Origin: Psychrobacillus sp044762745
GTDB taxonomy: Bacteria; Bacillota; Bacilli; Bacillales_A; Planococcaceae
DNA length: 64,000 bases
Assembly (NCBI RefSeq): GCF_044762745.1
Contig: NZ_JBIWEX010000001.1
Coordinates: forward strand, 248,001 to 312,000
Reading direction: 5' to 3'
Below the pieces are notes generated by a model. That model worked only from the letters and a program-made list of their open reading frames with translations. It was not told the DNA's origin and searched no databases. The position numbers and the translations under genes are program-made. This document shows, in pieces, positions 25,741-34,678 of this stretch (position 1 is the stretch's first letter; each line of letters opens with the position of its first letter).

Positions 25741-26811
25741 TTAAATCATCCTTCTTTCGGCGTCTTTAATAATTCGTTGTATAAGCGTTTCTACTGTCTC
25801 ATTTTTAGCTAGTGTGGGACTTTGACCGGACCAAAGCGACATAAAGTCCTTATTATTTTGGGAAGATGAAGCTTTTCGAATCGATTGTGTGAGTGTATTT
25901 TGAACCGGAAACATAAGTATTTCCGCATTATGAGCTTGCATTTCAATAGTAAATTTATTTTGAATGCCTCTTGCCCATTTTCCAGAAAATGCACGAGTAA
26001 ATATTGTATCTTCGTCTTTTGCATGTAAAACTGCTTCTTTGTGAACAGGATGGGCTCCACTCTCTTCACATGTTAAAAAGGCTGTGCCCATTTGAACAGC
26101 TTTTGCTCCTAAGCATAGAGACGCGATTAATCCTCTACCGTCCATTATACCTCCAGCTGCAATTACCGGAATAGATACTTGGTCTGAAACTTGGGGAATC
26201 AATGACATTAAACCAACTAAACTTTCGTCGTGTCTACTTATAAAATTACCCCTATGTCCCCCCGCTTCACTTCCTTGCACAACAACAGCATCCATTCGTA
26301 GTTTCTCAATAGCCATTGCCTCTACTACTGTCGTAGCAGTTCCGATTAAAATAGTACCTTGCTGTTTTAACTGAGCGATTACTTCTATAGAAGGAACACC
26401 GAACGTAAAGGAACAAATTGGGACTTTTTCATCGATAATAACTTGAATTTGCTCATTGTATGCTTGAAGTGTTTTTTCCATACTCGGCAATGCATTGTTC
26501 CCATTTTCTATCTTCAATTGTGAACGGAATTTATGTAATAAGTTGTTTGCTGCTTCTATTTCATCTTCAACTACCTCAAAATTATTTGGAACAAATAAGT
26601 TCACTCCAAAGCCTTTAGATGTTAGTTGCTTCACTTCTCTAATTTGATCCCGTAATTGCGCGGGACTTAAATACCCAGCTCCAATCATCCCAAGTGCACC
26701 ATTATTGGAAACAGCAGCTACTAACGCCGAAGTAGTAATCCCTCCAGCCATTGGAGCTTGGATGATAGGGTATTCTATTTTTAATAGCGTATTTATTTCG
26801 TTTTTTAACAT
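25741..26811 (-). CDS. Nitronate monooxygenase (2-nitropropane dioxygenase family)
   Basis: This 356-residue FMN-dependent TIM barrel has the usual N-terminal YPIIQAPMAGGITTSALVAAVSNNGALGMIGAGYLSPAQL, and GVNLFVPN. It also has VVVQGSEAGGHRG, which contains the active-site His, and the phosphate-binding PVIAAGGIMDGRGLIASLCLGAKAVQMGTAFL. Members oxidise nitronates such as propionate-3-nitronate. The related enoyl reductase FabK has a similar fold and cannot be wholly excluded. The start overlaps the GrpB gene by seven bases. Confidence 0.85.
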   Translation of the reverse strand: MLKNEINTLLKIEYPIIQAPMAGGITTSALVAAVSNNGALGMIGAGYLSPAQLRDQIREVKQLTSKGFGVNLFVPNNFEVVEDEIEAANNLLHKFRSQLKIENGNNALPSMEKTLQAYNEQIQVIIDEKVPICSFTFGVPSIEVIAQLKQQGTILIGTATTVVEAMAIEKLRMDAVVVQGSEAGGHRGNFISRHDESLVGLMSLIPQVSDQVSIPVIAAGGIMDGRGLIASLCLGAKAVQMGTAFLTCEESGAHPVHKEAVLHAKDEDTIFTRAFSGKWARGIQNKFTIEMQAHNAEILMFPVQNTLTQSIRKASSSQNNKDFMSLWSGQSPTLAKNETVETLIQRIIKDAERRMI

Positions 26812-27359
26812 ATCTCCACTCCCTTAATACTACTATAACTAAATTCTCTAAACCATCTAAGTGCCTCTCTTTCTATCTCTGATGCTAGATGCTCTTTTCC
26901 GTTAATATATGATTCAATGTCGTATGGAAACTGTTTTGCTAACGCTTCTTTTAAATCTGCATATTCCTTTGCGGCATTCGCATGCATTCGTAAATAATCT
27001 CGAAATGCAATATGTCGATCAATTTCACCATTACCTATTTCGTACATATGGACATGATGGGTCCTTTGATCTCCACCCTTTTGAAAATACCTACGACCTG
27101 GAAGACCGTTTTCTCCTCTAGGCTCATATCCAATAGCAATCATTGCTTCATTATAAGTATCGATTTTTGTAATGTCTCGAACAACTGGCATCATATCGAT
27201 AATTGGTTTTGCACTTAGACCATTTACAGATGTGCTTCCAATATGATGGATCATTAGAATTTCTATACCAAAAATCTTTTGAAGCTCTCTTGCTTCTTCA
27301 TCAAACTTTTTCTTCCAATCGTCTGAATACGCTGCTACCACCACTTTACGCATGTTCAT
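26805..27359 (-). CDS. GrpB family protein (UPF0157)
   Basis: This protein of about 184 residues belongs to the GrpB/UPF0157 group, which has a nucleotidyltransferase-like fold. The key segment IHHIGSTSVNGLSAKPIIDMMPVV is present, and GLPGRRYFQKGGDQRTHHVHMYEIG follows. The ATG at 27359 is chosen because GGAG lies five bases upstream; a GTG at 27365 is too close to it. The function is not known. It overlaps both neighbours slightly, so it belongs to the same operon. Confidence 0.82.
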   Translation of the reverse strand: MNMRKVVVAAYSDDWKKKFDEEARELQKIFGIEILMIHHIGSTSVNGLSAKPIIDMMPVVRDITKIDTYNEAMIAIGYEPRGENGLPGRRYFQKGGDQRTHHVHMYEIGNGEIDRHIAFRDYLRMHANAAKEYADLKEALAKQFPYDIESYINGKEHLASEIEREALRWFREFSYSSIKGVEIC

Positions 27360-27939
27360 TTGCACTCCTTTGTAGATGTACCTTTAAAACTTCTTTATGA
27401 ATCTTTGAAAAGTGAAGTAAATTAAATTTTTCTTCCTTAATGCTTGCAGTAATTCTATTCGCCTCTTCTCGTGCTAAGTCATACATTTTCTGATTAATGC
27501 TTCCATTTTCTAATGCCTCTTCTAGTTCCTCATCATCCAATTGAAAGATCTCTCCAGTAGGTAAAACAACAATATCTAAAATTAAATCATCCATCCAAGG
27601 GACATTATTCTCAATACCAACTTCATAACATATATCAATATACCACTGTACGATTTCCCCATTAACATCGAACATTGTAGTGACGGAATAATTTTTCCCT
27701 ACCGGAAAATGTTGTAGCCACAAATAATTATCATCTACTATACAAATGCTATTTTCTTCATACTGTACCCATAGCGGCTCCGTAACTTGATTTAGTTTTA
27801 AAAGTGTAATGTATCCTGTAAAATCTTTTGTCTCTACGTAAGATTGAGCATACTCTCTTTGAATAATTCGTTTCCAATCTGAACGATCCCCATATTTCCT
27901 ATACATTCTCTTCCCACACCCTCTAATTTCTTCGCTCAT
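27346..27939 (-). CDS. DUF402 domain protein
   Basis: This protein of up to 197 residues has the DUF402 core. KYGDRSDWKRI lies near the start, QHFPVGKNYSVTTMFDVNGEIVQWYIDICYEVGIENNVPWMDDLILDIVVLPTGEIFQLDDEELEEAL in the middle, and a helical tail at the end. DUF402 members include nucleoside phosphatases and RNA-binding proteins. A start at the internal ATG (codon 12, 27906) is also possible because its ribosome-binding site is not better or worse. It overlaps the upstream small gene by 17 bases and the downstream GrpB gene by about 14 bases. Confidence 0.75.
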   Translation of the reverse strand: MSEEIRGCGKRMYRKYGDRSDWKRIIQREYAQSYVETKDFTGYITLLKLNQVTEPLWVQYEENSICIVDDNYLWLQHFPVGKNYSVTTMFDVNGEIVQWYIDICYEVGIENNVPWMDDLILDIVVLPTGEIFQLDDEELEEALENGSINQKMYDLAREEANRITASIKEEKFNLLHFSKIHKEVLKVHLQRSANEHA

Positions 27940-28156
27940 TCCCTCTTTTAAAGTTACCAGTTATTTTCGCTAAAATTAATTGTTCTTCTTTTTCGTCTTC
28001 TGCATCTTCTATTCTTTCTAAAAATTTTTCTGCCTCTTTGCCTTTTAAAATTTTCACCCGTTTTCCATGAAATTCTATGAAAACAGAATTATCTTTAGTA
28101 ATTTGATAACTAAAAGGTTTTTCATCCAAACGATTCTTTTTATCAAGATTACCCAT
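27923..28156 (-). CDS. Conserved-looking 77-residue hypothetical protein
   Basis: The product is small, charged and soluble, with a central VFIEFHGKRVKILKGKEAEKFLERIEDAEDEKEEQLILAKITGNFKRGNERRN. A GAGG-containing ribosome-binding site precedes the ATG. It is the first gene of the operon running to 25303. The basic C-terminus could bind nucleic acid, but no family is recognised. Confidence 0.6.
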   Translation of the reverse strand: MGNLDKKNRLDEKPFSYQITKDNSVFIEFHGKRVKILKGKEAEKFLERIEDAEDEKEEQLILAKITGNFKRGNERRN

Positions 28157-28333
28157 TGTGAGACCTCCATATTTTTTCTTATTATCAATTTTCTCTATCG
28201 CGATGGATTTTTCCTTTTTTCTATACTATGAGTTAAACAAATATGCTATTATATTCCTTCTGATTATTTTATTCACTACCACAATCAGTTACAATAAAAC
28301 CAATCATCTCAGTTTTACTTAAGGAGAATTTAT

Positions 28334-29479
28334 TTGAAAGTACATGTATTATTAAAAGGATATAATTTTTTATTTTTCGGTTTGCTTGCACTCTTTATTC
28401 CTTTTTTACCAGTATATTTAGGAGAACAAGGTATATCCGCTAGTGAAATAGGTCTAATTATTGGAACTGGGGGCTTTGTGACATTAATTGCTCAACCATT
28501 ATGGGGATTTATAAGTGATAAGACGAAAACCATTCGTAAGGTCATGCTAATACTCGTTTTTTTTACTGCAGTTTCGGGATACTTTTTATTTAACGTAAAT
28601 AGCTTTGTATTACTTGTTGTTTTTGCATTGCTCGTTTATTTTTTCCTCATGCCACTTGATCCACTAACGGAGAGCTTAAATTTCACGGTTTCTGAAATGG
28701 CGCGCATCAGCTATGGTTCCATTCGCACATATGGCGCACTTGGTTATGCAGTTTTGTCTCTAATCGCTGGGTTTACGATGGATTATTTTGGTATGAGTAG
28801 TATAGCTATATTATTTGTATTACTGGGCCTTATATCGTTTGGTGTTATATGGTTGATGCCTAATGTAAAAGCTTCATCCAAACCAATCACAATGGCTGGA
28901 CTTAAACAAGTATTAAAAAATAAGGAGATGCTTTTATTTTTACTATTGGTATTTATTAGTTCGGTACCAGCACGTATGAATGATACATTTTTGGGGATTC
29001 ATATGCTAGCCCTTGGAGGGGACACTTCACTAGTAGGAATAGCATTCTTTATTGCTGCAACTAGTGAGATTGTTATTTTTGCGTTAAGTTTTTGGTGGCT
29101 TCGTAAGGGCAAAGAGCTTGAGATGATCACGATTGCGACGTTTTTCTATTTTGTCCGTTTTCTAGCTTCTGCTTTTGTTACAAGTCCAATTGCGTTGACG
29201 GTCGTTCAAATACTACAGATGGTTACATTCCCTATTTTTTATACTGCAGCTATCCAATATTTATACCAAATCATGCCCAAAGAATGGAGAGCTACCGGAC
29301 AAACTGTTCTTGCACTACTGTTCTTTGGAATGTCCGGTATTATCGCATCTTATGCAGGAGGATATATATATAACGAATTAGGTGGGCATGCGTTTTATTT
29401 CATTATTTCGATCATGTCGTTTATTGGTGTTTTGTTCGGTATTTTCTTAATGATTCGTAAGAGAAAGAAATTAATGTGA
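28334..29479 (+). CDS. MFS transporter (MFS_1-like, 12 helices)
   Basis: This 381-residue membrane protein has about 12 hydrophobic segments, with the MFS loop 2-3 motif in QPLWGFISDKTKTIRKVM. SYGSIRTYGALGYA in the fifth helix region resembles the LacY/nucleoside-symporter branch (MFS_1_like/PPP group). The start is TTG, seven bases after AAGGAG. It is alone on the plus strand and its substrate is unknown. Confidence 0.82.
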   Translation: MKVHVLLKGYNFLFFGLLALFIPFLPVYLGEQGISASEIGLIIGTGGFVTLIAQPLWGFISDKTKTIRKVMLILVFFTAVSGYFLFNVNSFVLLVVFALLVYFFLMPLDPLTESLNFTVSEMARISYGSIRTYGALGYAVLSLIAGFTMDYFGMSSIAILFVLLGLISFGVIWLMPNVKASSKPITMAGLKQVLKNKEMLLFLLLVFISSVPARMNDTFLGIHMLALGGDTSLVGIAFFIAATSEIVIFALSFWWLRKGKELEMITIATFFYFVRFLASAFVTSPIALTVVQILQMVTFPIFYTAAIQYLYQIMPKEWRATGQTVLALLFFGMSGIIASYAGGYIYNELGGHAFYFIISIMSFIGVLFGIFLMIRKRKKLM

Positions 29480-29611
29480 ATTTAAATGGAGCTCGGTATA
29501 CAAAATTGCCTTGCTCCTTTTTATATAACCTCTATTTTCTCTCCCAACCAAGAATTATATCATACTATTAAAAATATTCTTTTTTTCATCGTAAATCAAA
29601 TAAATACGTAG

Positions 29612-29645
29612 TATAATAGGGGATAAATATAAGAAAACGCTTTCA
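29612..29645 (+). promoter_or_regulatory. sigL promoter region with cre (CcpA) site
   Basis: TATAAT (29612-29617) is a plausible -10; the -35 is weak. AGAAAACGCTTTCA (29632-29645) differs from the cre consensus TGWAANCGNTNWCA only at the first base and lies just after the start point. CcpA represses B. subtilis sigL through a roadblock cre, and this position fits the same arrangement. Confidence 0.65.
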
Positions 29646-29674
29646 AAATTTTAAGGTTTATGAGGGGGATAACT

Positions 29675-30973
29675 ATGGAACTCGTTCTCAATCAAAGACA
29701 AGAACAAAGTTTAACGATGACTTTTCAGCTAAGGCAAGCCATTGAACTTTTACAATACTCCACTTATGATCTTTACCAATATATAAAAGAAAAAGAATTA
29801 GAAAACCCATTAATAGAGCTAGAAGAGCATTCAAAGGATTTTTCATTTGATGAAAGATTCACTAGAAAAGCAGCATCTTCTACTTCCACTGACCAACTAA
29901 TTGACTTTGTAAGAAGTCGAGATATTTGTATGAGAGAAAAGCTAGTTAAAGAAGTTAAGTTGTTATTTAAACAGAAAGAAGATCAGCAACTTCTCCACTT
30001 TATCATTTATAATTTAGACGATAGTGGCTATTTTCGTATAAACGATCAAGCCTCTTTTGACGACACCACTATCAATAGAGGTATTCATCTTCTGCAACAA
30101 ATTGGACCAGTTGGAATAGGGGCTAGAAGTTTACAAGAATGCTTGCTTCTACAAGTAATATATGATTATCCAGAAGAAAAGCTAGTTAAATCCTTAATCG
30201 AAAATCATTTAGAATTATTAGCAAAACGAAAATGGAACGAGATTGCACGTTGTATGAAGATTACATTGGCAGATGTAAAGGAAATGTATGATTTCATTCA
30301 GACTCTTAATCCAAAACCATTTTTCGGAATTTCAGATGAATCAGTGGAATATTTAAACCCAGATATCATTGTAGAATATAAAGAAGGAAACCTCTCTTAT
30401 TATTTAAATGACGGATACTTACCTGAAATTCATTTTAATAATGAGTATGCGGGATTACTTCAACAAAAGGATGAGACATCCAAATACATAAACAATCAGT
30501 ATACGCATTATAAATGGTTGTTAAGTAGTATTGAGCAACGGCGTTCCACCATATTGAAAATAGTAACTGTACTTCTAGAAAAACAAAAAAAGTTTTTTAC
30601 AGAAGGATTTTGCGCTTTAAAGCCACTAACACTAAAAGAAGTTGCTGCTGAAATTGATATGCATGAATCAACGGTAAGTCGAGCAACAATGCACAAAGTC
30701 ATCCAGACACCACGAGGCTCATTTGATCTCAAGTCATTATTCACATCCAAGTTAGAAACGGCAGACGGAAGTTCCATTTCCCAAACAGAGGTAAAAGAAC
30801 TTTTAGCCAATTTTATAAAGAACGAAAACAAAACAAAACCGTTTTCCGATCAAAAAATAGCCGATTATTTAAATACCGAAAATGGGATTAACATATCTAG
30901 ACGAACGATTAGTAAATATCGAGAAGAACTTAATATTCCTTCTTCTAGTTTACGAAAAGAAATAAGTATTTAA
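29675..30973 (+). CDS. sigL: RNA polymerase sigma-54 factor
   Basis: This 432-residue sigma factor recognises -24/-12 promoters and needs an AAA+ activator. The Gln- and Leu-rich region I is at the N-terminus (LVLNQRQEQSLTMTFQLRQAIELLQYS). The core-binding domain is central, a helix-turn-helix is in LKEVAAEIDMHESTVSRATMHKVIQTPRGSFDLKSLF, and the RpoN box is SRRTISKYREEL near residue 415. The ATG at 29675 is supported by GAGGGGG six bases upstream; an earlier ATG at 29660 overlaps that site. A matching activator and promoter lie 10 kb away. Confidence 0.95.
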   Translation: MELVLNQRQEQSLTMTFQLRQAIELLQYSTYDLYQYIKEKELENPLIELEEHSKDFSFDERFTRKAASSTSTDQLIDFVRSRDICMREKLVKEVKLLFKQKEDQQLLHFIIYNLDDSGYFRINDQASFDDTTINRGIHLLQQIGPVGIGARSLQECLLLQVIYDYPEEKLVKSLIENHLELLAKRKWNEIARCMKITLADVKEMYDFIQTLNPKPFFGISDESVEYLNPDIIVEYKEGNLSYYLNDGYLPEIHFNNEYAGLLQQKDETSKYINNQYTHYKWLLSSIEQRRSTILKIVTVLLEKQKKFFTEGFCALKPLTLKEVAAEIDMHESTVSRATMHKVIQTPRGSFDLKSLFTSKLETADGSSISQTEVKELLANFIKNENKTKPFSDQKIADYLNTENGINISRRTISKYREELNIPSSSLRKEISI

Positions 30974-31023
30974 GTTTGATAGTTTTCTTGCGCTGCCAAC
31001 CAGACTGCATAATTTGAACAAAG

Positions 31024-31052
31024 ATGATTAATACTACGATGGTATTAATCAT
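31024..31052. repeat. 11-bp perfect inverted repeat after sigL
   Basis: ATGATTAATAC and GTATTAATCAT are perfect complements around TACGATG. There is no T-run. It could be a hairpin in the sigL 3' region or a protein-binding site. Confidence 0.4.
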
Positions 31053-31092
31053 AATGTGCCAAAATAGGAATTTCTACTGAATTACTATTTAA

Positions 31093-31140
31093 AGAAACCG
31101 AACGAGTGCTGATATATCAACATTCGTTCGGTTTCTTTTT
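31093..31140 (+). terminator. Terminator of sigL, partly bidirectional
   Basis: GAAACCGAACGA pairs with TCGTTCGGTTTC and TTTTT follows on the plus strand. The minus strand has TTTAAATAG after the stem, so it may also stop the SDR gene transcript. Confidence 0.85.
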
Positions 31141-31185
31141 GGAAGATTTTTACCTCTTATGTTTTCTTCTAGTATATTTCTATAA

Positions 31186-31956
31186 TTATACGTTATATAA
31201 AGCACCATCAATAGTGAATGAAGATGAGCTTACATAAGAAGCTTCATCGGAAAGTAAAAACGCAATTACGTTTGCTACTTCTTCAGGTTCACCATAGCGT
31301 TTCATTGGCACTGCATCATTATAAGCTGCTTGTGCTGCTTCTGCTGCATCTGGTGCGACATTCGCTTCAATTTTACGCATCATCTGTGTGTTAATTACAC
31401 CTGGGTTTACTGTGTTTACACGAACGTTAAATGCTGCTGCTTCTAATGCAGCAACTTTATTTATACCCATTACAGCATGTTTAGAAGAGTTGTATAATAT
31501 CATGCTTGGTGAACCAATTAAACCAGCTACTGATGAAGTATTGACAATAGAACCTGATTTTTGTTCTTTCATAATTGGCAACACGTATTTAAGACCGAAA
31601 AGTACTCCTTTAACGTTTATTCCGTAAACGAAATCAAATTCTTTTTCTGTAATTTCTTCGAGTGGTTTAGCTGGTCCTTCAACCCCAGCGTTATTTACAA
31701 AGCCATCTATGCGACCAAATTTAGTGATTGTCTGATCCACATAATTTTTAACATTTTCTTCATTGGAAACATCTGCTTTCACTACTAAGCTATTTTCTTC
31801 TGTTAAATTAAGCTCTGATTGAACGGCTTTGACTGCGTCTTCATTTAAATCAACAAGTACAACTTTTGCTTGTGCATTAGCTAATTTTCTTACAACTTCT
31901 TTTCCAATTCCGCCTGCTGCACCTGTAACAATGACTACTTTACCTTCAAAATTCAT
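31186..31956 (-). CDS. Short-chain dehydrogenase/reductase
   Basis: This 256-residue classical SDR has the cofactor motif TGAAGGIGKEV near the N-terminus, NNAGVEG, the catalytic Ser in VNTSSVAGLIG, and the Y-N-S-S-K active site. VDLN after strand 2 suggests NAD rather than NADP. The C-terminal SDEASYVSSSSFTIDGALY is typical of FabG-like or 3-hydroxyacid dehydrogenases. Substrate is unknown. It has its own promoter, with a GAATTC-rich near-palindrome just downstream, and sits at the end of a catabolic island. Confidence 0.85.
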   Translation of the reverse strand: MNFEGKVVIVTGAAGGIGKEVVRKLANAQAKVVLVDLNEDAVKAVQSELNLTEENSLVVKADVSNEENVKNYVDQTITKFGRIDGFVNNAGVEGPAKPLEEITEKEFDFVYGINVKGVLFGLKYVLPIMKEQKSGSIVNTSSVAGLIGSPSMILYNSSKHAVMGINKVAALEAAAFNVRVNTVNPGVINTQMMRKIEANVAPDAAEAAQAAYNDAVPMKRYGEPEEVANVIAFLLSDEASYVSSSSFTIDGALYNV

Positions 31957-32042
31957 TTAAAATCTCTCCTTTTACAAAGTATTTTTCATAAATATAGACA
32001 AAGCAATTAAAACTCGAATTCGAATATCTTGAATTCAATATT

Positions 32043-32071
32043 ATTTTAAACTTAATAGATAGTTTAGTCAA
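32043..32071 (-). promoter_or_regulatory. sigma-A promoter of the SDR gene
   Basis: On the minus strand TTGACT and TAAAAT are 17 bases apart. A repeat of GAATTC (32016-32021 and 32031-32036) lies in the initial transcribed region and could bind a repressor. Confidence 0.7.
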
Positions 32072-32104
32072 AGAATTACGCTTGTCTTACACAGGGAGCC
32101 CTAA

Positions 32105-32147
32105 TCAAAAAACATCCCTCCAGCCCATTTCCTGCTGGAGAGATGTT
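32105..32147 (-). terminator. Terminator after the HpaI-type aldolase
   Basis: On the minus strand AACATCTCTCCAGC pairs with GCTGGAGGGATGTT and is followed by TTTTTTGATT. Confidence 0.85.
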
Positions 32148-32151
32148 CCAA

Positions 32152-32919
32152 TCAACGACTAGTAGATTTTTCAAACTCCTCTAAACATTGCTTTGCACCC
32201 TGATGAATAAACATTGCGTCAATTCCACCTAATAAAAAACGAAAGCCTAAATCAATGTGGTTTGCCATTAAACCAGGTTCAGTCAAAATACCTGGCACAA
32301 CATTATGTCTAGCACAAGAATCTATCACCTTCACCATTGCAGATTGCATATCGGGATGATCAAATTGTCCCATTAATCCCATAGAACTGGAAAGATCAAA
32401 GGGACCAATAAATGCCACATCAATACCAGGCACAGAAAGAATTTCATCTATAGCATCTACGGCATTGAAATGTTCAATTTGTAGAATTACTAAGATTTCT
32501 TCCTTTGCATACTGCGAATAACTTTCACTATTAATACCGAATAAGCTTGCTCTTCCCGCACCAAAGCCACGTATACCTTTAGGAGGGTAATGGCAATACT
32601 GGACTGCCCGTTCCGCTTCCTCTTTAGAATTAATCATTGGAATCATTATTCCTGAGGCACCCGTATCCAGTCCTTGCTTCACCATTGTAATATCATTCCA
32701 TGGAACTCGTAACAATGGAGTGGTTTCAGTATATTTGATCTGAGAAATTAGTCTTCCAGCAGTTTCAAGATTCATAGCTCCGTGTTCACCGTCAATCATT
32801 ATCATGTCACAGCCTACATTAGAGAGAATTTCTGCAGTATCGATACTTGCCGTCATCATCCAAGGACCATATACACACTTCCCTGCATTTAACTTTTCCT
32901 TAATAATATTTTTCTTCAA
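32152..32919 (-). CDS. HpcH/HpaI-type class II pyruvate aldolase
   Basis: This protein of about 255 residues is a metal-dependent aldolase that cleaves 4-hydroxy-2-oxo acids to pyruvate and an aldehyde. MIMIDGEHGAMNLETAG and LLRVPWNDITMVKQGLDTGASGIMIPMINSKEEAERAVQYCHYPPKGIRGFGAGRAS are strong family motifs. ILQIEHFNAVDAIDEI and VAFIGPFDLSSSMGLMG hold the metal and substrate residues. A TTG start at 32919 with GAGGGG eight bases upstream is preferred to the GTG at 32928. Candidates for the substrate are 4-hydroxy-2-oxoheptanedioate or 2-keto-3-deoxyglucarate. Confidence 0.83.
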   Translation of the reverse strand: MKKNIIKEKLNAGKCVYGPWMMTASIDTAEILSNVGCDMIMIDGEHGAMNLETAGRLISQIKYTETTPLLRVPWNDITMVKQGLDTGASGIMIPMINSKEEAERAVQYCHYPPKGIRGFGAGRASLFGINSESYSQYAKEEILVILQIEHFNAVDAIDEILSVPGIDVAFIGPFDLSSSMGLMGQFDHPDMQSAMVKVIDSCARHNVVPGILTEPGLMANHIDLGFRFLLGGIDAMFIHQGAKQCLEEFEKSTSR

Positions 32920-33057
32920 TATTCTCACCCCTCAATAAGAATTAGATGTTTTTCTAATACGTTAAACTGTCTTTCTCTTATCAAAAGTGATATTGCTAAA
33001 TAATTTAATCACTTGCTATCTTTTAAGAGATTTGAATCGGAATTTGTTTAAAATCGA

Positions 33058-33091
33058 AATGCTTTAGGGGACTTTTACCACCTAAAGCATT
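33058..33091 (-). terminator. Probable terminator of the MHS transporter gene
   Basis: On the minus strand AATGCTTTAGG pairs with CCTAAAGCATT, followed by a broken T-run (TCGATTTTAAA). Confidence 0.5.
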
Positions 33092-33168
33092 CTCTCGGTA
33101 AATATTCTTACTAGTCCTGATTTAAAATAATCCTTTTGTATATAATTAGAATGCTTATTTATTCAAAG

Positions 33169-34488
33169 TCACTCATCCAGGTCTCTACCTTTCTTCTCTC
33201 GAGTGCATAAAATGGCAATTAAAGATACCACAGCAGCTAACATTATAAATATGGCAATAGGAATATAGTTATTGTTGTATTTTACAAGTAAAGCAGTCGC
33301 AATAAGTGGAGCAGGTCCACCTACTAAAGCAGCTCCTACTTGATACCCTAGCGAAACTCCTGTATAGCGTACATTTGCGCTAAAGCTCTCTGCAAAAAGT
33401 GTTCCTAGTATTGCACCGTACATTGGCCAAATAATTGCAAACCCTATGATAATAGCTATAGTTAATGCAAAAGGAGTTTTGAATGATAAAATCCAGAAAT
33501 AAGGGATTGCGTATAGAAACATTGAAATAATACCAGCAATAAACATCTTTTTACGACCGATACGGTCTGATATTGAACCAACAATCATCATAACAGGTAT
33601 AGCAAGTAGAGCGGCATACAAAATACCATTTAATGCGGTTTGTCTATCATATCCGACTGTATCAACCGCGTATGAAATAGTGAATGTTGCAAAAATAAAA
33701 AACGTAGATGTTTCAATAAATTTTGCACCGATTGTAGTCAATACTGCACGCCAATGTTTAGTCAGTGTTTCAAACAGCGGGACTTTTACTGTCTCACCAG
33801 ATGAAACAACTTTTTGAAATGATGGCGTTTCCCCAATTCCCTTTCGAATCCACAAACCAGTCAAAACTAGTACAATACTAAGTAAGAAAGGGATTCTCCA
33901 TCCATAACTTAAGAATGCCTCTTCTGAAAGAAGATTTGTCAAAAGTGAAGCAGATAGCGATGCTAAACTTAGCCCAATCATCGCACCTATTTGTGGGATA
34001 CTTCCGTAAAAACCACGTTTATTTTTAGGTGCATATTCAACCGCTAATAACAGCCCCCCACCCCATTCTCCTCCGAGAGACAACCCTTGAAGAAGCCTCA
34101 ATAAGATAAGCAATATGGGCGCCCATATTCCTACCGTATTATAATTAGGTAATAAACCCATTAGAACTGTTGAGCCACCCATAATGGATAAGGTTATGAT
34201 TAATGTTTTTTTCCGACCAATGCGATCGCCAATATGACTAAATAAAACACCTCCAATAGGACGCACAAGAAATGCTAATCCAAAAGATGCATAAGAAAGC
34301 ATTAAGCTAACATAAGGATCGTTGTTTGGAAAAAAAAGTGTCTGAAAAACTAATGCGGACATTGTTCCATAAAGAAAGAAATCATACCACTCAATTGCAC
34401 TTCCAATTGCACTTGCAAAAAGCGCTCTAGTTCTAGTACGGTTATCTGCTGATTCTTCTATTAAAGATTCATTGGATTTTAAAATCAT
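33169..34488 (-). CDS. MFS metabolite:H+ symporter (MHS family)
   Basis: This 439-residue carrier has 12 predicted helices and the MHS hallmark AIGSAIEWYDFFLYGTMSALVF at the N-terminus. The loop motif GVLFSHIGDRIGRKKTLIITL follows, then LLRLLQGLSLGGEWGGGLLLAVEYAPKNKRGFYGSIPQ. MHS members import dicarboxylates, shikimate, proline betaine or aromatic acids with protons. It sits between the HpaI-like aldolase and dmpFG, which suggests that it imports the compound these enzymes degrade; this is inference. Confidence 0.88.
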   Translation of the reverse strand: MILKSNESLIEESADNRTRTRALFASAIGSAIEWYDFFLYGTMSALVFQTLFFPNNDPYVSLMLSYASFGLAFLVRPIGGVLFSHIGDRIGRKKTLIITLSIMGGSTVLMGLLPNYNTVGIWAPILLILLRLLQGLSLGGEWGGGLLLAVEYAPKNKRGFYGSIPQIGAMIGLSLASLSASLLTNLLSEEAFLSYGWRIPFLLSIVLVLTGLWIRKGIGETPSFQKVVSSGETVKVPLFETLTKHWRAVLTTIGAKFIETSTFFIFATFTISYAVDTVGYDRQTALNGILYAALLAIPVMMIVGSISDRIGRKKMFIAGIISMFLYAIPYFWILSFKTPFALTIAIIIGFAIIWPMYGAILGTLFAESFSANVRYTGVSLGYQVGAALVGGPAPLIATALLVKYNNNYIPIAIFIMLAAVVSLIAILCTREKKGRDLDE

Positions 34489-34515
34489 TTAAACCACTCC
34501 CATTGTCAATATTAT

Positions 34516-34614
34516 TGTAACTATTTAGGTGACCTGAATTACTTGAAAATTTCACTCAGCTTTGTCGTACGTGGACAATTCCCCTTCGAAATAGTACCTC
34601 CCTAAATAGTTACA
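34516..34614. repeat. 99-bp element bounded by 14-bp perfect inverted repeats
   Basis: TGTAACTATTTAGG (34516-34529) is exactly complementary to CCTAAATAGTTACA (34601-34614), with 71 bases between. It lies between dmpG and the MHS transporter. The TG...CA ends recall some insertion-sequence termini, but no target duplication is seen. It could also be a long-stem RNA structure in the leader of the transporter gene. Confidence 0.45.
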
Positions 34615-34678
34615 GATTAAGATGATAATACTGTGTTAAGCCCAAATCCTCATACCCTATGCCCATATATCAATCTCT

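Noticed and set aside
31042..31060. A second sigma-54 promoter (TTGGCAC on the minus strand near 31057)
   Set aside because: The -12 part is GATTA rather than TTGC at the required spacing.
34516..34614. A tRNA-like fold in the 99-bp element, suggested by TTCGAA
   Set aside because: The sequence around TTCGAA cannot pair to form a T-arm and there is no anticodon arm.
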